DNA of 64,000 bases. Origin: Acidobacteriota bacterium. GTDB lineage: Bacteria; Acidobacteriota; Blastocatellia; Pyrinomonadales; Pyrinomonadaceae. The position numbers were made by a program, and so were the translations under genes. Location of the stretch: positions 124,001 to 188,000 of the forward strand of contig JAHBSK010000001.1 in NCBI GenBank assembly GCA_019639175.1, given 5' to 3'. The number at the start of each line of letters is the position of its first letter. Position 1 is the stretch's first letter. The notes beneath the pieces are model-generated. The model was not told where the DNA came from, made no database searches, and was given only the letters and a program-made list of their open reading frames with translations. Of the stretch, positions 14,058 to 22,937 are shown one piece after another.

Positions 14058-14900
14058 TTAACCAAAATAAAATCTTGCGAAATAGTACAATATCGGGGCG
14101 TTGAAGAGCAGGCTGTCGAGGCGGTCGAGCAGGCCGCCGTGGCCGGGCAGGATGGTTGCGGCGTCTTTTGCGCCGGAGCCGCGTTTTATGGCGCTTTCGG
14201 CAAGGTCGCCCAGAACGCCGACCGCCGCCATTACGAGAGCAAGCGGAACCGAGAATTTATAGGGCAATTCGGGAAAAAAGGTCAGTGTGCAAAGAGCGGC
14301 AAAACCGCCTGCCGCAACAAGCCCGCCGATCAGGCCCTCGACCGTTTTGCCGGGCGAGATATTCGGCGCAAGCTTGTGTTTGCCAAAGGCGCGTCCGGCA
14401 AAATACGCGCCCGCGTCAGACCCGAAAATGACGATGAGAAAGAAAAGGAGCAGATCGGTGGAAAGGCCCGGAACGTGTTCAAACCCGACCCGCGTCGCGA
14501 TAAGAAATCCGCCCAGAAAGGCGATATACATAACGCCAAGCAGCGTTACGCCGATGCCCGTCAGCATTTTGGAAAAATCCTTCTGAAAGCGGAAGGTTTG
14601 CGAAATTAGCAAAACGATGACAAAACCGCAAACCGTCAGCAAAAGCATATCAGGCGCCTTTGCCGGAGCGTCAAAGATGAACGCCACGATCAGAGCCGCC
14701 GCGCCCAGATAAGCTATCGAGGCATCGCCCTTTAGCTCGAGCTTTTTGGTCAGCGTGAAAAACTCGAACAGGCCCGCTGCCAGTGCCAGCACGCCGATCA
14801 GGACAAATATCCAGACCGTGTCCGGGAAATACCACGGCAAAATGACCGAGGCGATAAGGATAGGCAGGGCAACGGCGGCTGTGAGCAGTCTTGTTTTCAT
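14058..14900 (-). CDS. cdsA: Phosphatidate cytidylyltransferase
   Basis: Makes CDP-diacylglycerol from phosphatidate and CTP at the inner membrane. 280 residues with seven or eight hydrophobic segments starting at residue 5. Near the end is the full CDP-transferase signature: SAIKRGSGAKDAATILPGHGG followed by LLDRLDSLLF, with SPGKTVEG further upstream. The functional C-terminus is LYYFARFYFG. The last roughly 50 bases recur at 13249-13297 and 11874-11922 in the same orientation. The usual partner uppS lies just upstream on the same strand. Confidence 0.96.
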   Translation of the reverse strand: MKTRLLTAAVALPILIASVILPWYFPDTVWIFVLIGVLALAAGLFEFFTLTKKLELKGDASIAYLGAAALIVAFIFDAPAKAPDMLLLTVCGFVIVLLISQTFRFQKDFSKMLTGIGVTLLGVMYIAFLGGFLIATRVGFEHVPGLSTDLLLFFLIVIFGSDAGAYFAGRAFGKHKLAPNISPGKTVEGLIGGLVAAGGFAALCTLTFFPELPYKFSVPLALVMAAVGVLGDLAESAIKRGSGAKDAATILPGHGGLLDRLDSLLFNAPILYYFARFYFG

Positions 14901-14909
14901 GATCTATTT

Positions 14910-15071
14910 CACCGCAGAGACGCTGAGGCGCAAAGAAAATTATAAGTTTTTCCGATACAAATGCAGCCCTTGTTCGGGTGCTGATCCCCTATTTTACGGC
15001 TCAGCTTTCTGTTTCACGAGCCCGGTCGCTACCGCTCCCGGTTCTGACTTTCGCTCTGCGTCTCTGCGGTG
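14910..15071. repeat. Inverted repeat between cdsA and uppS
   Basis: CACCGCAGAGACGC (14910-14923) is the perfect inverse of GCGTCTCTGCGGTG (15058-15071). The 173-base gap between cdsA and uppS is almost wholly this element; it also contains the 24-bp repeat (15025-15048) shared with aspS. Confidence 0.75.
15025..15048. repeat. 24-bp dispersed repeat, intergenic copy
   Basis: Same orientation as 9806-9829 in aspS, with one mismatch in 24. It lies in the loop of the 14910-15071 inverted repeat. Confidence 0.7.
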
Positions 15072-15073
15072 AG

Positions 15074-15850
15074 CTATTTTACTCCGCCGTATCGGCGGTC
15101 GCGTTTTTGATAGTCGATGATCGCCTCGAATATTTCGGGACGGCGAAAATCAGGGAACAGCGTCGGCGTCACATAAATCTCGGCATAGGCTATCTGCCAG
15201 AGCAAAAAATTTGATATTCGCAGCTCGCCGCTTGTGCGGATGAGCAGATCGACCTCAGGCAGGCGGTTCGTGTCCAGATTGCGCTCGATGTCAGCCTCGG
15301 TCAAATTGTCGATAACGTCATTGCGTCTTTCGATATCTTTTACCGCCAAAATTGCCGCCCGAACTATCTCATCGCGGCTGCCATAGTTCAGGGCGACGTT
15401 CATTATCAGGCCGTTGTTCTCTCTGGTCATCTGCCGTGCATATTCCAGTTCTTTTTGCACGTCCGGCGCCAGCCCGTCTATGTTGCCTATGGTCTGAAAA
15501 CGTATGTTGTTTTTCGCAACGGCCTTTATCTCGCGCCGCAGAACCTGTTTCAGCATGGTCATCAGGCCCGAAACTTCTTCCTTGGGCCGTTTCCAGTTCT
15601 CGGTCGAAAAAGCGTAAAGCGTAACGGCATCGACCTCAAGCCGGGCGCATGTGTCGATGATCGCCTTGACCGATTCCGAACCTTCGCGATGGCCGAAAAT
15701 GCGAGCCTTGCCTCTGGCCTTTGCCCAGCGTCCGTTGCCGTCCATTATCACGGCTATGTGGCGCGGTATGCGTTCAGGGTCGATCGCCGCCAGCAGTTCC
15801 GCATCACGCGAACCGGGTTTAATGACTTGGGCAAAGTTATCGCTGATCAT
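15074..15850 (-). CDS. uppS: Isoprenyl transferase (undecaprenyl diphosphate synthase)
   Basis: cis-Prenyltransferase that builds the C55 lipid carrier for cell-wall precursors. 258 residues. Catalytic VIMDGNGRWAKARG (about 34-47), FGHREGSESVKAI, the ALNYGSRDEI segment and the substrate-site RTSGELRISNFLLWQIAYAEIY all fit. Upstream of cdsA, as in many bacteria. Confidence 0.96.
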   Translation of the reverse strand: MISDNFAQVIKPGSRDAELLAAIDPERIPRHIAVIMDGNGRWAKARGKARIFGHREGSESVKAIIDTCARLEVDAVTLYAFSTENWKRPKEEVSGLMTMLKQVLRREIKAVAKNNIRFQTIGNIDGLAPDVQKELEYARQMTRENNGLIMNVALNYGSRDEIVRAAILAVKDIERRNDVIDNLTEADIERNLDTNRLPEVDLLIRTSGELRISNFLLWQIAYAEIYVTPTLFPDFRRPEIFEAIIDYQKRDRRYGGVK

Positions 15851-15920
15851 TAGTTACTGACGAACACGGCGACCGCTGATGCAGCCGTCGTTTCGCATTC
15901 ATACGAAATTGTTCCCGGCG

Positions 15921-16238
15921 CTAGCGCGCGGCCCCGAGCTTCAGGTCTCTCAGCTCCGCCGACACGATGGCGCTGTGGTTCAAACGGCCATAGATGTGCG
16001 GAAAGACCTCATCGCCGGTCGAGGCCTCCTCAACAAGTTTTGCAAAAAGTTTGTCGGTCTCTATCTTCAATATAACGACCTTTGAAGCATTGGCGAAATA
16101 TCTTTGCAGCGTCCCCTCAAGCTGCTTTTCATAACTGCAATGTATGAACCCTTCGGTCTGCAGGCTCTCCGCCTGATAGGACGGACGGCCCTTGTAATAT
16201 TCCCAAGTTTCCGGGAGAGTAACGTGATAGATCAGCAT
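15921..16238 (-). CDS. DUF952 family protein
   Basis: 105 residues of the DUF952 family: MLIYHVTLPETWEYY start, the central EGFIHCSYEKQLEGTLQRYF with a conserved His-Cys, and the closing FPHIYGRLNHSAIVSA segment. Members are small alpha/beta proteins of unknown function, sometimes annotated as glutathione-S-transferase-like. It stands alone between uppS and truA. Confidence 0.85.
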   Translation of the reverse strand: MLIYHVTLPETWEYYKGRPSYQAESLQTEGFIHCSYEKQLEGTLQRYFANASKVVILKIETDKLFAKLVEEASTGDEVFPHIYGRLNHSAIVSAELRDLKLGAAR

Positions 16239-16295
16239 ACAAAAAAATCCTTGTACTACGCTGCCCTTTTGGGGCGCGTTTTTCCCCTGTTCGTT

Positions 16296-17045
16296 TCAAT
16301 AATCAACACGGTGCAGGGTCAAACCCTGCGGCGGAGCGGTTCTGCCCGCAAGCGAGCGGTCACCGGTGAGGATCGCCGTCTGAATTGTATCAGAATCCTT
16401 TTCACCTTGCCCGACCTCTATCAGCGTCCCGACTATGGAACGCACCATATAACGCAAAAATCCGGTCGCCGAGATGCGAACCTCTATCACGGCGGCATTG
16501 GCGACGGAGTTCCATTTGGATTCAATGATGCAGTCGGTCACGGTGCGGACGCGGCTTTCGCCGTCAGCCCGAGCCGATGCGAACGCCGTCCAGTCATGCT
16601 CGCCTAAAAACAGACGAGACGCTTCGAGCATCTTTGCCACGTCCAGCGGCCGCGATTCGTGCAGGGCAAAGCGGCGCAGGAAAGGCGAGATGACCGGAGC
16701 GTTCACTATGCGGTAAATGTAGGTCTTGTTCCTGGCAGAAAAGCGGGCGTGAAAATCATCGTCGGCGCGTTCGGCGTTCATAATGCGGATGTCACGCCAA
16801 AGGTTGCCGTTTATCGCCGCACGGAGCCTTTCCGGTTCAAAATGACGGTTAAGAAACACATTTGCGACCTGGCCTTCGGCATGAACTCCGGCGTCTGTCC
16901 GGCCTGAGCCTGTGACCTTTACCTCGCCGTCCTCCAACATGCCAATCACGCGCTCCAGTTCGCCCTGAATGGTTCGGGCATTGTCCTGCACCTGCCAGCC
17001 GTGAAAATCGGTCCCGTCATATTGTATTAAAAGCTTGTAGTTCAT
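16296..17045 (-). CDS. truA: tRNA pseudouridine synthase A
   Basis: Converts U38-40 in the anticodon stem-loop to pseudouridine. 249 residues. Catalytic Asp51 lies in SGRTDAGVHAEGQVA, preceded by YDGTDFHGWQVQ. FRARFSARN-like and GFLRYMVRSIVGTLIEVGQG segments close the fold. The start codon shares one base with the stop of the upstream ASCH gene (TAATG), so the two form an operon. Confidence 0.95.
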   Translation of the reverse strand: MNYKLLIQYDGTDFHGWQVQDNARTIQGELERVIGMLEDGEVKVTGSGRTDAGVHAEGQVANVFLNRHFEPERLRAAINGNLWRDIRIMNAERADDDFHARFSARNKTYIYRIVNAPVISPFLRRFALHESRPLDVAKMLEASRLFLGEHDWTAFASARADGESRVRTVTDCIIESKWNSVANAAVIEVRISATGFLRYMVRSIVGTLIEVGQGEKDSDTIQTAILTGDRSLAGRTAPPQGLTLHRVDY

Positions 17046-17506
17046 TAAGGAAACAATAATTTAAACCGTTCGCAGCAGATCAAAGACCGTTCGTTAAAAT
17101 CCAGTCCGGATTCTGCGGCTCCATGCGTGAAGTAGTTCCAGTGTGCACTTCGCCAAAAATCTAATGACAGGTCGCCCTCACCCTCATCATAGGCAAACTG
17201 TGCGTCCACTTCATTGAACGGGACATGGCGTATCTCAACGGTCTGAATAACGCACATCGGTTCGCCGTAAAGATCCGTCACAACGCTTATACCGTCCGGC
17301 ACGGGCGATTCCTCGGGCGTTATTTCGTTGAACGCGACAAGGCTTGCGGTCGCGATTTTTTTCCCGGTGATTACCAATTCGGCCAATTCCCGTGCCATTT
17401 CAGGCGTGTTGCCGAAATACCAGACCTGAAAAGGAGTTGCCGGATCGACACTCTCGGAAACGCAAAATTCCGTCCAGAACCGTGTGACTTTTTCTGAAAT
17501 TTCCAT
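17045..17506 (-). CDS. ASCH-domain protein
   Basis: 153 residues, one ASCH domain (ELVITGKKIATASLVAFN, then VVTDLYGEPMCVIQTVEIRHVPFNEV). ASCH domains have a PUA-like barrel and bind RNA or act as amidohydrolases on modified cytidines; which applies here cannot be told. The gene ends on the first base of truA's start codon. Confidence 0.85.
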   Translation of the reverse strand: MEISEKVTRFWTEFCVSESVDPATPFQVWYFGNTPEMARELAELVITGKKIATASLVAFNEITPEESPVPDGISVVTDLYGEPMCVIQTVEIRHVPFNEVDAQFAYDEGEGDLSLDFWRSAHWNYFTHGAAESGLDFNERSLICCERFKLLFP

Positions 17507-17521
17507 ATTTATCTGATCCGT

Positions 17522-18382
17522 TCAACGCATCCGGCGGTCAAACTGTTCGGCAAACAATACCGGTGACCGGTCATTCATTCTGAAATAAAGAGCCGGTTCT
17601 ATCAGTTCAAGTTCCATCAGGGCAAAATCGCCATTGTGCCGGACAAGGTCGATCCGTGAATAGAGCGGCAGCGGTTCGATGGTATCGTTTATCTGTTGGG
17701 CCGCCGTCAGCATTGCGGTTTCCGGCTCGGCCTCGGATATTATCCCGCCGTGATCTTCCTGCACTCTGAAATCATCGGTTTTAGGCCTTTTCAATATTGT
17801 GTGGCTGTATTCGCCGTTAAAATAAAAGAGCGAAAACTCACCTTCCTCAACCACCGACCTCATAAAAGGCTGGATCATAAAATTCCTGCCGTTGAAAACA
17901 TTTGACACCGCCGCGTCAAAAGACCTGATCCGAAAAGTGTCTCGGGCGGTCGCCGAAACGGTCGGTTTTACGATGAGTTCATCGGCGTTAAGTCCAGTTT
18001 TCCATTTCTCAAGATCGTCGGCTGAGAAAGCTCCGTTCGCCCAGACGGTCGGAACTATGTTGATGCCTTTTTCCTCAAGGTCGCGGAGATACGTCTTGTC
18101 CAAATTCCATCTGACGGTCGTAAGGGCATTTTCCAGCCGTGCGGGAGAAGCGTCGATCTTTTCCAACACATTGAGAAATTCATCCGGCGCGTAATGATAA
18201 TCCCACGTTGTTCTGATGACGACAACATCAAAATCGTTCCAGTCCGCGTTTGTATCGCGCCACGAAACGGTCGAAACCTCCCAGCCGAGGGCGCGGAGCG
18301 GTTCGATGGCAAGATCGTCGTCCGCGACGTAGCCCGTCAGGTCGTCCATCGAAAGAAAACAGCAGCGGCGTAAAGTGGTCAT
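17522..18382 (-). CDS. ATP-grasp ligase-like protein
   Basis: 286 residues from the ATG at 18382. That start is supported by the ATGA overlap with the pyrE stop. ATP-grasp features: DVVVIRTTWDYHY (N-terminal subdomain), ELIVKPTVSATARDTFR as the nucleotide-binding strand pair, FMIQPFMRSVVEEGEFSLFYFNGEYSH, and the metal-binding tail YSRIDLVRHNGDFALMELELIEPALYF. It resembles RimK/DcsG-type enzymes that form amide bonds or modify small molecules. Substrate unknown. Operonic with pyrE. Confidence 0.8.
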   Translation of the reverse strand: MTTLRRCCFLSMDDLTGYVADDDLAIEPLRALGWEVSTVSWRDTNADWNDFDVVVIRTTWDYHYAPDEFLNVLEKIDASPARLENALTTVRWNLDKTYLRDLEEKGINIVPTVWANGAFSADDLEKWKTGLNADELIVKPTVSATARDTFRIRSFDAAVSNVFNGRNFMIQPFMRSVVEEGEFSLFYFNGEYSHTILKRPKTDDFRVQEDHGGIISEAEPETAMLTAAQQINDTIEPLPLYSRIDLVRHNGDFALMELELIEPALYFRMNDRSPVLFAEQFDRRMR

Positions 18383-18960
18383 TTTGTATTGGATGTCTTG
18401 CTGCCGGGTTTCTCGGTCGGTTCGCCGCGTTCGCACATCGGGCAATGCGGCGGCGGATAAGTGGGAATGTCGAGCGTGACGAGAGACGTGTGGGGAACGC
18501 CTACATCAGCGGTGCCATTCGAACGGTCAATTATGGTTGTCGCGCCGATCACGTCAGCACCGAGAGCAGTAAGTGTTTCTATGCATTCGCGTGTTGTGCC
18601 GCCTGTCGTCATTACGTCTTCCGCTACCAGAATGCGTTCGCCCTGCTTGACGGCAAAGCCGCGTCTGAGCGTCATTATGCCATTCTGCCGTTCTGTCCAG
18701 ATAAAGCGGACATTCAGCGCCGCCGCGACCGCATAGCCGAAAACAAGTCCGCCGATTGCCGGCGACGCAACCGTTTCGATGCCCGCGTCGAGATATTTAT
18801 CGGCGGTCATTTGGGCAAAACGCGCAGCATCAGCCGGATATTGCAGGGCAAGGGCGCATTGCAGATATGTTGGGCTGTGAAGCCCGCTGGCGAGGACAAA
18901 ATGGCCGTCGAGCAGGGCGTCGCGGTCGCGAAACAGTTGTAATATTTGATCTTCCGTCAT
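18379..18960 (-). CDS. pyrE: Orotate phosphoribosyltransferase
   Basis: Joins orotate and PRPP to OMP in de novo pyrimidine synthesis. 193 residues. The PRPP-binding loop is RILVAEDVMTTGGTTRECIETL; GHFVLASGLHSPTYLQC and SPAIGGLVFGYAVA contact substrate. A C-terminal extension contains PPHCPMCERGEP, a Cys pair seen in the long PyrE forms of several phyla. It overlaps the next gene by four bases. Confidence 0.95.
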   Translation of the reverse strand: MTEDQILQLFRDRDALLDGHFVLASGLHSPTYLQCALALQYPADAARFAQMTADKYLDAGIETVASPAIGGLVFGYAVAAALNVRFIWTERQNGIMTLRRGFAVKQGERILVAEDVMTTGGTTRECIETLTALGADVIGATTIIDRSNGTADVGVPHTSLVTLDIPTYPPPHCPMCERGEPTEKPGSKTSNTK

Positions 18961-19109
18961 AAGCGGTTCCAGATGCGGCCGTTAACACAAACCGGCCATG
19001 CCCCAAAAGGAAAATTATGCCAAAATTGCACGCAACTTCCCAACGCAGGCAGGCGGAACATTGTCGCCCGCCTTGCGGATCGGTATTTTGGATATAGAAT
19101 ATTTATAGT

Positions 19110-19946
19110 ATGCCGCCATTTCCGAATCTTATATCTGATTCCGTTCTGATAAAAGATGCCATAAGACTTTTGGCACTGTCGGGCGGACGCGCGCCGGCGG
19201 TAAAGGTCGTTGACCGCGTGATGAGGATCAGAAAGCCCGATCCTACGCTTGCGAAAAGGCTCGTTGCCGACCTAGTCGAACGCGACACGCGTCTTGCCCT
19301 GCATCAGGACGAGGTTGTCTATATCGAACAAGACCGGGACAGCATCAGCTTTTCAGACGCTGAATTTGTCGTCATCGATCTGGAAACGACCGGTGCAAAG
19401 GCGCCGCCGTGCCGCGTGACCGAGATAGGAGCTTACTCGATAAAAAAAGGAACCATCGCCGACGAATTCAGGACGCTGGTCAATCCCGAAGCGCCGATAC
19501 CGCCGTTCATAACGGCCCTGACAGGCATCAACGATGAAATGGTCCGTGACGCTCCGCGTTTTGGCGACATTGCGGATGACCTGCTCGGTTTTATCGGCGA
19601 TGCGGTCGTGGTGGCGCATAATGCGCAGTTCGATATGGGATTTTTGGATCATGAGATCGGGCGCGTTTACGAAGATTACAGGCTTGGCAATCCGACGCTC
19701 TGCACGGTCAAACTGTCACGCCGGCTGCTGCCGCAGATAGAGAATCACAAATTGAACACCGTCGCCAGACATTACTCGATTGATCTGGTCAATCATCATC
19801 GCGCAAGCGATGACGCAAAGGCGACAGCCGAGATATTCTTGCATTTTATCGAAGAAATGTCCGGCATAGGCATTTATGACATTGGCGGAGCAAATCAGCT
19901 AAGCCGAAAGAAACTAACTTTAAAAACAAAATATCAGACACAATGA
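19110..19946 (+). CDS. DEDDh 3'-5' exonuclease (DnaQ/PolC epsilon-like)
   Basis: 278 residues. The first 80 form a small helical domain ([30 protein letters not shown]). The exonuclease fold follows, with Asp90 and Glu92 in [10 protein letters not shown], the central [18 protein letters not shown] and [15 protein letters not shown] supplying the His and last Asp, so the DEDDh site is intact. Such stand-alone proteins act in proofreading, in repair or as part of epsilon-like subunits. Its stop overlaps queF (ATGA). Confidence 0.88.
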   Translation: MPPFPNLISDSVLIKDAIRLLALSGGRAPAVKVVDRVMRIRKPDPTLAKRLVADLVERDTRLALHQDEVVYIEQDRDSISFSDAEFVVIDLETTGAKAPPCRVTEIGAYSIKKGTIADEFRTLVNPEAPIPPFITALTGINDEMVRDAPRFGDIADDLLGFIGDAVVVAHNAQFDMGFLDHEIGRVYEDYRLGNPTLCTVKLSRRLLPQIENHKLNTVARHYSIDLVNHHRASDDAKATAEIFLHFIEEMSGIGIYDIGGANQLSRKKLTLKTKYQTQ

Positions 19947-20353
19947 ATCTGCAACCTGAAAATCAGCAAGGACTGGATATAAGATCGACGCCCCGTGAAG
20001 AAATGGGGCTTTTTCCGTTGGACACATTCGGCTATGAATTTCCCGGACGGCGAATATGGATCGATTTTGAGATACCGGAATTTACGGCGATCTGCCCGTT
20101 CTCAGATTTCCCCGATTTCGCCGTTATCAGGCTCAAATATGTGCCGAATGAACGCTGTATCGAACTAAAAAGCCTCAAGCTTTATATAAATTCCTTCCGT
20201 GAGGTCAAGGTCTTTCACGAACACGTGATAAATATCATCCTGGAAGATTTTGTAAAGGCGTGCGATCCGCTTGAGGTCGAACTCGAAGGCGATTTCCACG
20301 TTCGCGGAAACATCAAAACGGTCGTCCGCGCAAGCTACAAGAAAGATCAGTGA
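19943..20353 (+). CDS. queF: NADPH-dependent 7-cyano-7-deazaguanine reductase
   Basis: Reduces preQ0 to preQ1 in queuosine synthesis. 136 residues, the short type I form. Cys51 in [14 protein letters not shown] forms the thioimide and Asp58 is its partner; the QueF box [15 protein letters not shown] binds NADPH, and FHEHVINII provides the His. The four-base overlap with the exonuclease gene fixes the start. It converges with carD, and the two 3' ends overlap by seven bases. Confidence 0.96.
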   Translation: MNLQPENQQGLDIRSTPREEMGLFPLDTFGYEFPGRRIWIDFEIPEFTAICPFSDFPDFAVIRLKYVPNERCIELKSLKLYINSFREVKVFHEHVINIILEDFVKACDPLEVELEGDFHVRGNIKTVVRASYKKDQ

Positions 20354-20883
20354 ACGGTTGAGGACATAACCGACGGCTGGATCGAGAGATGTTTTTGGCA
20401 GGCTCGTTCGACCAGCTTGTCTATTTCCGCTGACAATGCCTCTTCGTCGGTTGACTCGGCATTCGTGACCTCTGAAAGGATCAGGAATTTCGATTTATCC
20501 AAAAGCGTCTGCTCTCTGAAAGAAAGGCGCTTTTCATGGCTTAGGAACGTCAGCTTTTTCAGGACATCGGCAGCCTCGAAAACATCGCCGGATCTGAGCT
20601 TTTCGGTAAATTCGCGTGAGCGGGATTTCCAGTCTGCTGATATCGCATCAAAATCCGCTGACAATTTTCTGATAAGCTTTTTGCACTGAATGGATGAGAT
20701 GATCGGGCGGATGCCGACGCTCTCGGCGTTATCCGTCGGTACCAGAATGGTGGAGTTGTCGCTGAGAACGCGTAACAGGTAGCACTTCATCGCTGAGCCG
20801 CCGATATGTTTCTTATCTATCTGCTCGACCCTGCAAACGCCCTGACTGGGATACGCAACCTTTTGCCCTATACTCAATTCCAT
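20347..20883 (-). CDS. carD: CarD/CdnL-family RNA polymerase-binding regulator
   Basis: 178 residues. The N-terminal RID/Tudor-like domain ([25 protein letters not shown], then [18 protein letters not shown]) contacts the RNA polymerase beta lobe. A helical C-terminal domain (about 70-165) touches DNA near the -10 element. CarD-type factors stabilise open complexes, especially at rRNA promoters. A good Shine-Dalgarno (AAGGAG on the minus strand, near 20894-20899) precedes the ATG. Confidence 0.88.
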   Translation of the reverse strand: MELSIGQKVAYPSQGVCRVEQIDKKHIGGSAMKCYLLRVLSDNSTILVPTDNAESVGIRPIISSIQCKKLIRKLSADFDAISADWKSRSREFTEKLRSGDVFEAADVLKKLTFLSHEKRLSFREQTLLDKSKFLILSEVTNAESTDEEALSAEIDKLVERACQKHLSIQPSVMSSTVH

Positions 20884-21038
20884 AACAGTTCCGCTCCTTA
20901 GAAAATTTGGAGAAGGCCAATGAACAGATGCGCGGGCAACAAATTTCTGTTCCGGGATTGATTCGGTTCTATAAGATGTATCTTAGCACGAATGGTGCCT
21001 AAAGGGATAGAAAAATAACGGGGCCGTAAAAGCGTCGG

Positions 21039-22115
21039 TCACTGCGTGGGCAATTCCACGGTGAATGTCGTGCCGCTGCCCAAAACAGATGAAACGGTTA
21101 TTCTGCCGCCGTGCAGCCGGGCAAGGTGCTTTACTATTGCAAGGCCGAGTCCGGTTCCGCCTATCTCGCGTGTGCGGCCGCGGTCAACGCGGTAAAAGCG
21201 TTCAAAGATGCGTGGTATCTGTGACGACATAATGCCTTCGCCCGTATCCGTGATGCTTATGCATCCGGCCGAGTCGTTTTCATGAAAACCGACAGTCACC
21301 GTGCCTGCCGGACGGTTGAATTTTATCGCATTGTCTATCAGGTTGGTCAGCATCTGCTCCAGCCGCATCGGGTCGGCGTAAGGTGCGGCGTTTTCCGAAA
21401 CGTCGTTTATCAGCCCGATGTCGCGCTCAGACGCTTTTGACGAAAGGGCCTCAAAGATCTCGTCAACCATGTGTCCCAGGCGAACGTGTTTGGGTTCTAT
21501 TGAAACATTGCCGGATTCTATGGATGATAGTTCGAGAATGTCCGAGATAAGGTCGTGCATCCTTTCAGCGTTTCGGCGGATCGTACCGAGAAAGCGGCGG
21601 TTATTCTCGCGGTCATCAATGGCCCCGTCCTCAAGCGTTTCGACATAGGCGAGTATCGAGGTCAGCGGAGTGCGAAGTTCATGCGAAAGGTTGGAAAGAA
21701 GCGCCTGACGCATTTTTTCCAGATTTTCCAGTTTGGTCACGTCATAAAAGACGCCGACGGCATAAAAAGAGTCTTCCATTTCAAGCGGCTCGATATGCAC
21801 GTCAAATGTTCTGGGAGCTGCGGCGATGATGTCCAGGCGGACATCAGAGGCAGTTTTTTGCACGAGCGTCCTGCTGAAGGCCTCGTGCAAAGCGGCATCG
21901 CGTATCACTTCGCTAAGACGGCTTCCCACAAGCGGCAGATGTTCACGCGAAAAGGCCGCAAGAGCATGTCTGTTCGCCGCCGCGACCCGCAGGGAAGCGT
22001 CAACCAGAACGACGGCCTCGCGCGTCGCGTTGATGATGCTTTGAAAGATGGAGCCGGATATCATTTCCGGGCGGTAGCCCGCCGGAAAAACTCCGATATG
22101 CGAAGGCGATCTCAT
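21039..22115 (-). CDS. PhoR-like sensor histidine kinase without membrane segments
   Basis: 358 residues. PAS domain (about 22-125), HisKA with the phospho-acceptor His in LLSNLSHELRTPLTSI (about 146), and an HATPase_c domain with DNAIKFNRPAG, ITDTGEGI and GGTGLGLAIVKHLARLHGG. Unlike PhoR of Gram-negative model species it shows no transmembrane helix, so it must sense in the cytoplasm or through a partner. It overlaps the response-regulator gene by four bases (ATGA), an operon. PhoR identity is inferred from architecture and from the upstream Pho-like box. Confidence 0.88.
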   Translation of the reverse strand: MRSPSHIGVFPAGYRPEMISGSIFQSIINATREAVVLVDASLRVAAANRHALAAFSREHLPLVGSRLSEVIRDAALHEAFSRTLVQKTASDVRLDIIAAAPRTFDVHIEPLEMEDSFYAVGVFYDVTKLENLEKMRQALLSNLSHELRTPLTSILAYVETLEDGAIDDRENNRRFLGTIRRNAERMHDLISDILELSSIESGNVSIEPKHVRLGHMVDEIFEALSSKASERDIGLINDVSENAAPYADPMRLEQMLTNLIDNAIKFNRPAGTVTVGFHENDSAGCISITDTGEGIMSSQIPRIFERFYRVDRGRTREIGGTGLGLAIVKHLARLHGGRITVSSVLGSGTTFTVELPTQ

Positions 22116-22798
22116 TTACAACCGATAAAGCGGTAGCCGACGCCGACAACCGTTTCTATGCATCCGCCGCATTCGTTCATCTTTTGCCTCAGCCTGCGGA
22201 TGTGTACGTCCAGCGTCCTTGTGTCGCCGAAATAACTGTAGCCCCAAACATTGTCCAAAAGCTGCTGCCGGGTCGCGACGCGGCCGCTGTTCTTGATCAA
22301 ATGTTCCAAAAGGGCAAATTCCTTGCGCGTAAGTTTTACATCCTCGTCGTCAGAGGTGACGCGCATATCCTCAAAATCAACGGTAAGGCGTCCGTCCTCG
22401 TATTTTGGCGGAACTTCCTTTTCCGCACGGCGAAGCACCGCCCTGACGCGGGCAACGACCTCTTTTACCGAGAACGGCTTGACGATATAATCATCAGCGC
22501 CTATTTCAAGCCCCGCGATCTTGTCGGTTTCGGCGGCCTTTGCGGTCAGCATGATGATCGGGACATGCTCGGTCGAACTTTCCTTTCGCAGCCGCCGGCA
22601 AAGCTCCATGCCGCTCATTCCCGGGAGCATCAGGTCAAGGATTATCAGCGACGGCGGCCCGCCGTTCTCAAGCGCGATGCGGAGGCCTTTTTCCGCCGAT
22701 TCGGCGATCGAGGCCCGAAATCCTTCGCGCCTAAAATTGTAATGAAGACTTTCGGCGATGTCCGCATCGTCCTCAATTATCAAAATGCTTTGCTGCAT
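22112..22798 (-). CDS. PhoB/OmpR-family response regulator
   Basis: 228 residues. Receiver domain with acidic pair D10-D11 and phospho-acceptor Asp55 (LIILDLMLPG), LTAKAAE as the switch Thr and YIVKPFSVKE with the conserved Lys. The C-terminal winged helix (LTRKEFALLEHLIKNSGRVATR followed by WGYSYFGDTRTLDVHIRRLRQK) is of the OmpR/PhoB class. It is first in the operon with the kinase. Direct repeats at 22870-22897 lie 72 bases upstream. Confidence 0.92.
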   Translation of the reverse strand: MQQSILIIEDDADIAESLHYNFRREGFRASIAESAEKGLRIALENGGPPSLIILDLMLPGMSGMELCRRLRKESSTEHVPIIMLTAKAAETDKIAGLEIGADDYIVKPFSVKEVVARVRAVLRRAEKEVPPKYEDGRLTVDFEDMRVTSDDEDVKLTRKEFALLEHLIKNSGRVATRQQLLDNVWGYSYFGDTRTLDVHIRRLRQKMNECGGCIETVVGVGYRFIGCK

Positions 22799-22869
22799 AG
22801 TGTTATACCCTAAGAACCGGTTTATTTTCTTTCCGTTGGTCCCAGAATAGACAGCGGGCTTTTCACTAC

Positions 22870-22897
22870 TGTTAATTCTACGTTACATCCATGTTAA
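22870..22897 (-). promoter_or_regulatory. Pho-box-like direct repeats upstream of the response regulator
   Basis: On the minus strand TTAACA, GTAACG and TTAACA recur at exactly 11-bp steps (plus-strand starts 22870, 22881, 22892). An 11-bp period of TTAACA-like hexamers is the pattern bound by PhoB/PhoP-type winged-helix regulators, so autoregulation is likely. Confidence 0.6.
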
Positions 22898-22937
22898 ATG
22901 ACAGGCTTTTTCGGGCATGGTAACGTAAAACACCGTT

